From an uncultured Nitrosomonadales bacterium (GTDB lineage Bacteria; Pseudomonadota; Gammaproteobacteria; Burkholderiales; Gallionellaceae), in assembly GCA_903934275.1 (NCBI GenBank), contig CAIZNF010000343.1, forward strand, positions 1 through 5,258: a DNA stretch of 5,258 bases, in the 5' to 3' direction. Positions 1 to 5,252 of this stretch are shown here, in pieces; position 1 is the stretch's first letter, and the number at the start of each line of letters is the position of its first letter. Below the pieces are notes generated by a model. That model had not been told where the DNA came from, made no database searches, and worked only from the letters and a program-made list of their open reading frames with translations. A program made the translations under genes and the position numbers.

Positions 1-2
1 GC

Positions 3-71
3 TACGACAGCGGCATCACCCAAAAGGTGAGTGGCATCAAATACACAAAAACCAAACGCCATACGGGCTAA
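3..71 (+). CDS. Possible 3' end of an unidentified gene entering from the left edge
   Basis: One plus-strand frame is open from the left edge to a TAA at 69-71. It gives 22 residues starting YDSGITQKVSG and ending in a basic tail, KTKRHTG. Its make-up (mixed polar, Gly, Lys-rich end) looks more protein-like than the other frames here, but it is far too short to assign to a family. If real, it runs towards the two-component genes. A neighbouring plus frame stays open longer but reads as low-quality sequence. The call rests on composition alone and could be wrong. Confidence 0.22.
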   Translation, partial: YDSGITQKVSGIKYTKTKRHTG

Positions 72-257
72 CGCACAAAAATGAGAGGCTAACTGCTCTT
101 TCTAGGTTCATTGCCTGTTTTTTACTGGCAACATAATGCCGAATCAACAGAAAGGAAAATATCAGCCGATATTGAATATGTTGGTAGGAAATCGTATAGA
201 GGATGGGTAGGAAAACGCCTACAGTGGACAAGCATGCTGCAAGTCGAGCGCATAAAT
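72..257. other. AT-rich non-coding stretch with small dyads and repeated GGTAGGAAA
   Basis: No convincing gene is seen. A 64-codon minus-strand frame covers part of it but has no family resemblance and crosses the dyads. The stretch holds a perfect 6-bp dyad, AATATC-AGCC-GATATT (158-173); two copies of GGTAGGAAA (183-191 and 206-214) exactly 23 bp apart; and a LuxR-type dyad at 206-223. The plus strand has five GGA triplets between about 153 and 228. A weak sigma-70-like pair (TTGCCT at 111-116 and CATAAT at 132-137, 15-bp spacer) can be drawn on the plus strand but is not convincing. Confidence 0.5.
206..223. promoter_or_regulatory. Putative binding dyad for a NarL/GacA-type regulator
   Basis: The plus strand reads GGTAGG-AAAACG-CCTACA, which is TGTAGG-N6-CCTACC on the minus strand. 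This is an inverted pair of hexamers with a 6-bp spacer. The layout matches the published GacA/UvrY box (TGTAAG-N6-CTTACA), with G for A and C for T at the inner positions. It lies 110 bp beyond the end of a LuxR-family regulator gene, so it could be a site for that regulator, but no clear promoter or target gene is seen next to it. A short hairpin occurring by chance is the alternative. Confidence 0.3.
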
Positions 258-324
258 TTGTCGGGTTAAAACCCGGCCTACATAAAACCCAATCTGCGTT
301 GTAGGTCGGGTTTCAACCCGACAA
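258..324. repeat. Inverted repeat (REP-like hairpin) after the NarL regulator gene
   Basis: Two 24-nt arms, 258-281 and 301-324, are inverted copies of each other at 22 of 24 positions, around a 19-nt loop. The right arm starts GTAGGTCGGGTTTCAACCCG. Each arm is itself nearly self-complementary (TCGGGTT...AACCCGA), so it can fold as two small hairpins or one long one. It begins 9 nt after the stop of the regulator gene, where it could end transcription or protect the 3' end of the mRNA. There is no U-run, so it is not a standard intrinsic terminator. The arm sequence is of a type widely scattered between genes in proteobacteria. Confidence 0.8.
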
Positions 325-333
325 CCCGACCCA

Positions 334-981
334 CTACGAATCGCCCGGCATATCTACCAGCTGATGGCGAATAGCATAGTGGATCAATTCGGCGCTGCTG
401 GTCATTCTCATTTTTTGCAGAATGCGCGTTTTGTGCGTGCTGACAGTCTTTACGCTTAACGACAAATCATCGGCTATGCCGCCAATCGGGCGGCCGGAAA
501 CGATCATCCGAAAAACCTGATATTCGCGGTCGGAAAGTTGCGTATGGGGATCGGCATCGTGGTTTCCGCCCAATTCGAGCGCCAGCCGTTCAGCCACGCC
601 GGAGCTGATGAATACGCCGCCGCCGGCCACTTTTCTGATCGCGGCGACCAGTTGATCCGGTGCGCTTTCCTTGGTCAAATATCCCAGCGCACCCGCTTTC
701 AGCGCCCTGACCGCATATTGTTCTTCCTTGTGCATACTGAGCACCAGTAAGGCCAATTTTGGCTTTTCTGCTTTGATCTGCTTGATCAGTTCGATCCCGC
801 TCCTGCCGGGCATGGACATATCCATCAGCACCACGTCGAACGGTTGCTCGCGAATTTGCTTGAGCGCTTCCAGGCCATTGGCGGCTTCGCCTGCGACGGT
901 GAAGTCGCTTTCGCCGGACAGCAGCTGCTTCAAGCCGCCCCGGACAATGGCATGGTCATCGGCAATCAATATACGGATCAT
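334..981 (-). CDS. NarL/FixJ-family response regulator transcription factor
   Basis: This 215-residue protein is a standard-length DNA-binding response regulator. The receiver domain (about 2-118) has the acidic pair D8/D9, phospho-acceptor D54 in VVLMDMSMPG, S82 and K104. A LuxR-type helix-turn-helix follows (about 148-208: LSDREYQVF... recognition helix SVKTVSTHKTRILQK). Phosphorylation should promote dimer formation and DNA binding at an inverted repeat. The ATG shares 4 nt (ATGA) with the stop of the upstream kinase gene and has a good ribosome binding site, GGGAGG at 986-991, 4 nt away. That fixes the start and implies coupled translation with kinase 3, its likely phosphodonor. It is closest in style to the UvrY/GacA/NarL group, but I cannot name an orthologue, and its targets are unknown. 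Confidence 0.95.
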   Translation of the reverse strand: MIRILIADDHAIVRGGLKQLLSGESDFTVAGEAANGLEALKQIREQPFDVVLMDMSMPGRSGIELIKQIKAEKPKLALLVLSMHKEEQYAVRALKAGALGYLTKESAPDQLVAAIRKVAGGGVFISSGVAERLALELGGNHDADPHTQLSDREYQVFRMIVSGRPIGGIADDLSLSVKTVSTHKTRILQKMRMTSSAELIHYAIRHQLVDMPGDS

Positions 982-2543
982 TGCGCCTCCCGTACAAATG
1001 CAGCAGATCTGGCTTGTGTAATCGGTATAACTACTTCCACGCTGGTGCCACCGCCCTCTGCACTCGATATGTTCAATGTTCCTCCAAGATTACGGACACG
1101 CTCCTTCATTCCCAGCGTGCCATAGGAATTACGTTTTCTTTCTATGCTGGTATCCATCCCGATACCGTCGTCGGATACCCGTAACACGAGCTCATCATCC
1201 CGGCATTTCAGTAAAACCCGAATGTGCAAAGCCTTTGCATGGCGAGCAACATTGGTGAGGCATTCCTGCACAATCCGGAAAGCGGCGATGGACACCTCCT
1301 CATTCAGATGGCAATTCTCCTTATCGCAGCTGCAACCTGTATTACAACCCTGCCCCACATCCAGCTCAAAGTTGACGTGGAGACCCGTCCGTTTTCCAAA
1401 TTCCTCAGTCAGCCATTCGACTGCTGCCACCAACCCCAGATCGTCCAGCATAACCGGGCGCAAATCTGCCGCCACCCTGCGCATCGCATCCAATGTTTCA
1501 TCGATCAGCTTGGACATGGATGCAATCTTGTTTACTATAATCGGCTGCCCATCGGACAGGCCGGATGCCAGCCACCTCACATCGAGCTTGACTCCCGTCA
1601 GCATTTGCCCGAGCTCGTCGTGCAATTCGCGCGCAATCCGTGTTCTTTCTTCTTCCCGCACGTTGAGCAAATAGGCTGTCAACTCCCGTAATTGTTCGCG
1701 CGACTCCAGCAGCTCCCGCTCGGCTTGCTTGCGCTGGCCAATATCTTGAAAGATGACTACCGAAGCAACCGCTTTGCCATTCTCGACGATTGCGCTGGCG
1801 ACAATAGACACCGATATGGGTGAACCATCCTTGCGCCAGAAAATATCTTCTTCCGTCTTAAAAACGCCGCCAGCTTTTAATACCCCAAGCACCCCGCAGT
1901 CGGATTCTGGGAAAGGCGTGCCATCCTGTTTTTGCGAATGGATTATTTTATGCACTTCGCGGCCGGATAATTCACTCTCCGTCCATCCCAGCAAGCGTTC
2001 GGCCTCCGGGTTCATGAAAAGGAGTTTCCCTTCATCGTTCAAAACATAAAGACCTTCGCCGAGAGCAGCGGCAATTCCCTTCAGCAGCTTTTCATTCGCA
2101 CGCAACGCATTCTGTGCCTGACGGCGTTCCCTCCGCACGTTCGCATCTTGCAGCTCGCGTTCAATTACGGGCACCAGCCGCGCGAGCTTGTGTTTCATGA
2201 TGAAATCACTGGCACCTTCTTTCATCAAAGCGATTGCGCTTTCTTCGCCAATACAGCCTGACACGATGATGAAGGGAGTATCCGCGTCTTTTGCGCGCAG
2301 CACAGACAAAGCTTTACGGGCACTGAATTTGGGCAGATTAAAATCAGAGATCACAATATCCCAACTACGGTCCACCATCGCCGTGCGCATTGCATCTTTG
2401 GTGTCCACCCTTATAAAAACAACCTCGAACCCCGCCCCGCTCAATTCGAGCAAGATCAGATCGGCATCGTCCCGGGAATCTTCAACCAGCAGAACGTGCA
2501 ACGGTTTGTGTGGTGAGTTCATTTCCAAAAATTCAGTAGGCAT
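978..2543 (-). CDS. REC-PAS-HisKA_3-HATPase sensor histidine kinase (NarX/DesK class)
   Basis: This is a 521-residue cytoplasmic kinase with no membrane segments. Its domains in order are: a receiver (about 15-135; D67 in IVISDFNLP, S95, K117); a linker helix (130-155); a PAS domain (about 153-270, LYVLNDEGKLLFMN... VVIFQDIGQRK); a HisKA_3 dimerisation domain with the phospho-acceptor H308 in RIARELHDELGQ; and HATPase_c with N-box N431 (IVQECLTNVARHA), D-box D459 (VSDDGIGM) and a glycine box, YGTLGMKERV. It should autophosphorylate and pass phosphate to the NarL-type regulator whose gene it overlaps. The N-terminal receiver suggests it can be an acceptor from another kinase. Unusual is a cysteine insert in the ATPase domain, C400-x3-C404-x-C406-x4-C411. 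The start is uncertain: neither the ATG at 2543 nor the one at 2522 (residue 8) has a clear ribosome binding site. Confidence 0.93.
   Translation of the reverse strand: MPTEFLEMNSPHKPLHVLLVEDSRDDADLILLELSGAGFEVVFIRVDTKDAMRTAMVDRSWDIVISDFNLPKFSARKALSVLRAKDADTPFIIVSGCIGEESAIALMKEGASDFIMKHKLARLVPVIERELQDANVRRERRQAQNALRANEKLLKGIAAALGEGLYVLNDEGKLLFMNPEAERLLGWTESELSGREVHKIIHSQKQDGTPFPESDCGVLGVLKAGGVFKTEEDIFWRKDGSPISVSIVASAIVENGKAVASVVIFQDIGQRKQAERELLESREQLRELTAYLLNVREEERTRIARELHDELGQMLTGVKLDVRWLASGLSDGQPIIVNKIASMSKLIDETLDAMRRVAADLRPVMLDDLGLVAAVEWLTEEFGKRTGLHVNFELDVGQGCNTGCSCDKENCHLNEEVSIAAFRIVQECLTNVARHAKALHIRVLLKCRDDELVLRVSDDGIGMDTSIERKRNSYGTLGMKERVRNLGGTLNISSAEGGGTSVEVVIPITQARSAAFVREAQ
986..991 (-). 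promoter_or_regulatory. Ribosome binding site of the NarL-family regulator
   Basis: The minus strand reads GGGAGG, 4 nt before the ATG at 981-979. It lies inside the last codons of the upstream kinase gene and supports the overlapping start. Confidence 0.8.
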
Positions 2544-2586
2544 TTTTAGCTCGGCAAGCTGGCATCCAAAAACGAAGCTGCACTTC

Positions 2587-2669
2587 CGTAGGTTGGGGAA
2601 ATCGCAGCGTGCCCAACGAACGAAGATGCCATGATTATGTTGGGCACGCTACGCTTTGCCCAACCTACG
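2587..2669. repeat. Long inverted repeat hairpin between the two signalling units
   Basis: Two 31-nt arms (2587-2617 and 2639-2669) are inverted copies at 28 of 31 positions, with a 21-nt loop. The outer ends read CGTAGGTTGGG and CCCAACCTACG. Each arm is also partly self-complementary (TTGGGCA...TGCCCAA). It fills most of the 133-nt gap, starting 7 nt after the stop of the small regulator gene. In the mRNA it would form a very stable structure that could end or weaken transcription into the REC-PAS kinase, or stabilise the upstream message. On its 3' side on the minus strand, a 4-bp stem and T5 (2586-2568) make a weak terminator-like tail. A third arm copy lies at 5222-5252. Confidence 0.85.
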
Positions 2670-2676
2670 TGCCGGT

Positions 2677-3129
2677 TCATTTGCAACAAGTAACCGCCCT
2701 TTCATTCAACACCAGCCAATACAAACCAAGCTCGCGCACGGCTTCTGCAAACTGATTGAAATCCACCGGTTTCTGGATATAACTGTTGGCTCCAAGCGAA
2801 TAGCTGGTAACCAGATCCTTTTCTTGCTTGCTGGAAGTCAGCATAACCACGGGCAAAAACTTGGTGTTTTCATCCGCGCGGATACGGCGCAAAACTTCCA
2901 GGCCATCCACCTTCGGAAGCTTCAGGTCGAGGAGCACCACCTGAGGCTGATCGCAAATATCCCGACCCGAATATTTACCGGTTGCAAACAGGTAATCCAG
3001 TGCTTCCTGCCCATCCCGAGCGACTACCAGCTCATTGGCGAATTTGCATTCCTTAAAAGCCAGCCGGGTTAATTCTTCGTCGTCCGAGTTGTCTTCCACC
3101 AGCAAAATAACGTGATTGCTATTTTCCAT
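2677..3129 (-). CDS. Single-domain response regulator (CheY/Rcp1-like)
   Basis: This 150-residue protein is a receiver domain and nothing more. It has the acidic pair E12/D13 (LLVEDNSDDEE), phospho-acceptor D68 in VVLLDLKLPKVDG, T98 in VVMLTSS, and K120 in YIQKPVDF. The length and the ending GLYWLVLNE match the Rcp1-type regulators that often sit beside phytochrome-like or PAS/cache kinases. There is no output domain, so it probably passes phosphate on or binds a partner protein. The ATG lies 10 nt after the stop of the broken membrane kinase. Its ribosome binding site is a G-rich run (AAGGGGGGG, G7 at 3133-3139) 3 nt away. The last residues are TCCK, with an unusual pair of cysteines. All receiver residues are present, so it looks functional although its neighbouring kinase is damaged. 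Confidence 0.93.
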   Translation of the reverse strand: MENSNHVILLVEDNSDDEELTRLAFKECKFANELVVARDGQEALDYLFATGKYSGRDICDQPQVVLLDLKLPKVDGLEVLRRIRADENTKFLPVVMLTSSKQEKDLVTSYSLGANSYIQKPVDFNQFAEAVRELGLYWLVLNERAVTCCK

Positions 3130-3139
3130 TTACCCCCCC

Positions 3140-3410
3140 TTATGTTTCCCGCTCTGTTTGCGGCAACGTAAAGTAGAACGTCGCCCCCTGCCCTTCTATT
3201 GCTTCTGCCCACACTTTACCATCATGCCTTCGGATAATGCGCTGCACCGTGGTCAGCCCGATACCGGTTCCCTCAAATTCGTTGATTGAATGCAGGCGCT
3301 GGAATGCGCCAAACAATTTACTAGCGTACTCCATGTTAAATCCTTCGCCGTTATCGCGCACAAAAAACGTAGGCTCTCTATTGAGCCTGAATTGTCCATT
3401 AGCCGTGCTT
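3140..3410 (-). pseudogene. C-terminal part of the kinase: ATPase D-box and G-boxes
   Basis: This is the last ~90 residues of the kinase, downstream of the element. They include the D-box [20 protein letters not shown], the G-box [16 protein letters not shown], and the final strand ATFYFTLP. Spacing and sequence are those of phytochrome-like and PAS kinases. The frame stays open upstream to an ATG at 3610, but those codons are the element and out-of-frame kinase sequence, so a separate protein from that ATG is unlikely to be meaningful. The gene ends with TAA at 3142-3140, 10 nt before the next gene. Confidence 0.72.
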
Positions 3411-3521
3411 ACCCCATCCCCACCCCAGCCCTCCCCTTGAAGGGGAGGGTGAAAAACAGGTTCAGCGACACGCTCCCCCCCCTTCAAGGGGGGAGTTGGA
3501 GGGGGGAGGGGGGATGGGGGA
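3411..3521. repeat. GC-rich palindromic MITE-like element inserted in the kinase gene
   Basis: The ~111-nt element has inverted ends of about 40-48 nt around a 23-nt centre (3450-3472). The left end is built as C4-AT-C4-A-C4-AGCCCT-C4-TTGAAGGGGAGGG. The right end, read in reverse complement, is C5-AT-C6-T-C6-TCCAACT-C6-TTGAAGGGGGGGG. Each end thus holds an inner palindrome centred on TTGAA/TTCAA (3429-3449 and 3477-3493). It encodes no transposase, so it would be mobilised, if at all, by an enzyme elsewhere. I cannot define a clean target duplication. In the kinase frames it reads as Pro/Gly-rich peptide ([23 protein letters not shown]), a pattern I know from many over-predicted proteins in proteobacteria. 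Boundaries are good to a few bases. Confidence 0.82.
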
Positions 3522-4163
3522 GCGGCTCTCCAATAGATCATTCGGGTTGATGTCACATAAGCCAAATTCAATTTCCGCCTCGGCCTTTTTGCCAGTAAAT
3601 TTAAAGGCATTGCCCAGCAGATTATCCATGACAGCGCGCAACAGGCCGGGGTCGGCTTGTACTGACAAACCTTGCTGCAAAATGAACCGCACTTGCCGTT
3701 CAGGATTAGTTTTGCTCAGCCCCTCCGCCACATCCTCCGCGATTTTGCTCAAATCGACCCGCTCCAGCGCCAGCGGGCCGCGCGCCACCATCGAAAGCTG
3801 CAACATATCGTCGATCAGATGCCCCATACGCTGGCTTGCGCGGCATATACGCCCCAGCCAATCCCTCGCGGTAGCGTCCAGTTGATCATGGTATTTATTG
3901 GACAAAACCCGGCTAAAGCCATCAATACTGCGTAGCGGTGAGCGCAAATCATGTGCCACCGAATAATTAAATGTTTCAAGCTCCTCATTGGCGGATTCCA
4001 GTTGGCTGGTGCGCTCCACAACCCGATGTTCCAGATCAATATTGAGTTGCTTGAGTTCTGCTTCATTTTGCAAAAGCTGCTGTTGTGTAGCCAGCAGCCG
4101 ATTAGTCATGTGGTTGAATGTGGCTGCCAACTCTGAAATCTCATTTTTCCCTCCTACGTCGGC
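3462..4163 (-). pseudogene. Middle part of the kinase: HAMP end, coiled coil, HisKA, N-box
   Basis: This piece continues in the same frame after the TAA. It carries HAMP helix 2 (NEISELAATFNHM), a coiled coil (about 4120-3980), and HisKA with the phospho-acceptor histidine at 3953-3951 in SVAHDLRSPLRSI. The ATPase N-box follows ([15 protein letters not shown]). Reading then enters the GC-rich element ([15 protein letters not shown]) and stops at TGA 3464-3462. After the TAA there is no in-frame ATG where one is needed; the first usable codon is TTG at 4130. A GGAGGG (4154-4149) lies right after the stop, but its nearest ATG is out of frame. The piece lacks the D-box and G-boxes and so cannot bind ATP normally. 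Confidence 0.7.
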
Positions 4164-5132
4164 TTAAGCCTGGTAATTTCCTTCTGCGATGGAGCGGGCT
4201 ACTTTCGTAAGTTGGATTACCGGCTTTACGATGCGCCTGGCAAGATAGACAGTCGTTATGGTAAGCAATATTCCAAATAAGAATACTGCGGTAGCTGTTC
4301 GCTGCTGCAACAATCTCAATGGCGCAAAGGCTTCCTCCTGATCGATGTGAGCCATGATACAAGCCGCGCCGAATCCCGGAATAAAGCGGAACCCATGGAT
4401 GATCTTCACATCCCGATAATCCAGATCAAGCACTTCACCGGATTGCCCGCTCAAACAAGTCTGCATGGGGCGTGCCGAAATGGGGTGATCATGCCCTTGC
4501 GTTGAAACGTATCTGGGTTTGGAGACGAAATAACCCTCACCATCCGCCAGAAATGTCTCGCCAGAGAGTCCCAGCTCTGCCGTAGCCTGATTAAAGATGG
4601 GTTCGAGCACCGATGACGGATAGTTGATTGCCATCTGGTATCCAGTCGATTCTTCCAACACTGAAATAAAATACGAGCCATTATTAACCAGACCGTTTCC
4701 AGAAAATTTTGCCAGCTGTCCAGTTTGAAACTTGAAGCTTTCCTTATTGAAGTTCGCGGCAGTTCCGATGGTCAGGCTGTCGCCATTTTTTCCGTACAGT
4801 GTCGCTCCTATGGCACCTTCCGCAACCAGATATGAGTTTATCAAGCCAATGGCACAACCATGATTTAACTTGGCGGATTTGCCGCCGCATTGGGCACTCA
4901 AATCAGATAAAAAATGTTTGGCGGTAATATTTTCACGGGCCAAAAGCATGGCTAACTGGCCATGCTTCGAATCGGCCACCAGCCCCACGTCTCTTATCCG
5001 CTCCGACTTGATGGTCTCGAACATCATGCTGTAAGCCACCCAGCCAATTATCAGGGTCGGCAATAGAACCATCAACAACAGCACGATGGTGAGTTGCTTC
5101 CCCAGCGAGTTGAATTTATTTTTTATTGGCAT
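4164..5132 (-). CDS. N-terminal sensor part of the kinase, ending at the in-frame TAA
   Basis: This piece has 322 residues from the ATG at 5132. Membrane helix 1 is at about 13-36 (LTIVLLLMVLLPTLIIGWVA). The periplasmic region, about 37-275, is cache-like, with the typical ending GEVLDLDYRDVKIIHGFRF...CIMAHIDQEEAFAPL. Membrane helix 2 is at about 280-298, followed by the first HAMP helix (ARRIVKPVIQLTKVARSIAEGNY). Four cysteines (82, 93, 226, 258) sit on the periplasmic side and could form disulfides. The ligand cannot be read from sequence; cache domains usually bind small organic molecules. The open frame continues upstream to the window edge, but those residues are translated repeat sequence (VGHATLCPTYG), so the ATG at 5132 is preferred although its ribosome binding site is weak. 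Alone, the piece would be a membrane sensor without a kinase. Confidence 0.8.
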   Translation of the reverse strand: MPIKNKFNSLGKQLTIVLLLMVLLPTLIIGWVAYSMMFETIKSERIRDVGLVADSKHGQLAMLLARENITAKHFLSDLSAQCGGKSAKLNHGCAIGLINSYLVAEGAIGATLYGKNGDSLTIGTAANFNKESFKFQTGQLAKFSGNGLVNNGSYFISVLEESTGYQMAINYPSSVLEPIFNQATAELGLSGETFLADGEGYFVSKPRYVSTQGHDHPISARPMQTCLSGQSGEVLDLDYRDVKIIHGFRFIPGFGAACIMAHIDQEEAFAPLRLLQQRTATAVFLFGILLTITTVYLARRIVKPVIQLTKVARSIAEGNYQA

Positions 5133-5140
5133 TAGATTGC

Positions 5141-5157
5141 CATAAGTTTTTCTTATG
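5141..5157. promoter_or_regulatory. Dyad just upstream of the kinase start
   Basis: CATAAG-TTTTT-CTTATG is a perfect 6-bp inverted repeat with a 5-nt spacer, 8 nt before the ATG at 5132. It could be an operator or a small mRNA hairpin near the ribosome binding site. No clear -35/-10 pair could be placed in 5158-5221, so its role is open. Confidence 0.3.
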
Positions 5158-5221
5158 CCGAACGAATCCCAGCGCAAGTTTCGTGTTAACAAACCGGAAC
5201 CAAAAATGGGAAACTGTTTTC

Positions 5222-5252
5222 CGTAGGTTGGGCAAAGCGTAGCGTGCCCAAC
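5222..5252. repeat. Third copy of the intergenic repeat arm, at the right edge
   Basis: These 31 nt, starting CGTAGGTTGGGCAAAGCG, equal the reverse complement of arm 2639-2669 at every position and match arm 2587-2617 at 28 of 31. The bases that follow (GAAC) also match those after the 2587 arm. It is probably one arm of a second hairpin whose partner lies beyond the window, upstream of the kinase. Confidence 0.85.

Larger units (their letters stand above)
3140..5132 (-). pseudogene. Broken membrane sensor histidine kinase (cache-HAMP-HisKA-HATPase)
   Basis: Three reading-frame pieces together make one classical kinase: two membrane helices around a periplasmic cache-type domain, HAMP, coiled coil, HisKA and HATPase. 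Two lesions separate them. The first is a TAA at 4166-4164 inside HAMP; the frame does not change, and the codons after it continue the domain (ADVGGKNEISELAATFNHM). A single base change from AAA (Lys) or CAA (Gln) would explain it. The second is a palindromic GC-rich element at about 3411-3521, between the N-box and the D-box of the ATPase domain, which leaves the downstream half in another frame. Removing about 112 nt would restore a protein of roughly 626 residues. Both lesions fall in otherwise well-preserved sequence, so decay is recent, or the sequence has errors, or expression needs recoding. Its likely partner is the regulator 10 nt downstream. Confidence 0.85.

Noticed and set aside
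82..103. Small AGAG/CTCT stem followed by TTTCT as a terminator for the possible left-edge gene
   Set aside because: The stem is only 4 bp with a long loop and the T-run is broken, too weak to call.
37..231. 64-codon minus-strand open frame
   Set aside because: No family resemblance, hydrophobic low-information sequence from AT-rich DNA, and it overlaps the repeated GGTAGGAAA words and the LuxR-type dyad.
258..669. Repeats as a CRISPR array
   Set aside because: Only one inverted pair is present, with no regularly spaced direct repeats and no spacers.
1144..1691. Long plus-strand open frames (176 and 155 codons) opposite the REC-PAS kinase
   Set aside because: They are the reverse strand of a well-supported kinase domain, and their translations are Ser/Pro/Arg-rich without domain motifs.
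3133..3139. G7 run between kinase and small regulator as a slippage site
   Set aside because: It lies in the 10-nt gap between genes and serves better as the ribosome binding site; slippage there changes no reading frame.
3290..3550. Plus-strand 86-codon frame through the GC-rich element
   Set aside because: It is a translation of the palindromic element plus antisense kinase sequence; such Pro/Gly-rich frames are a known artefact of this repeat type.
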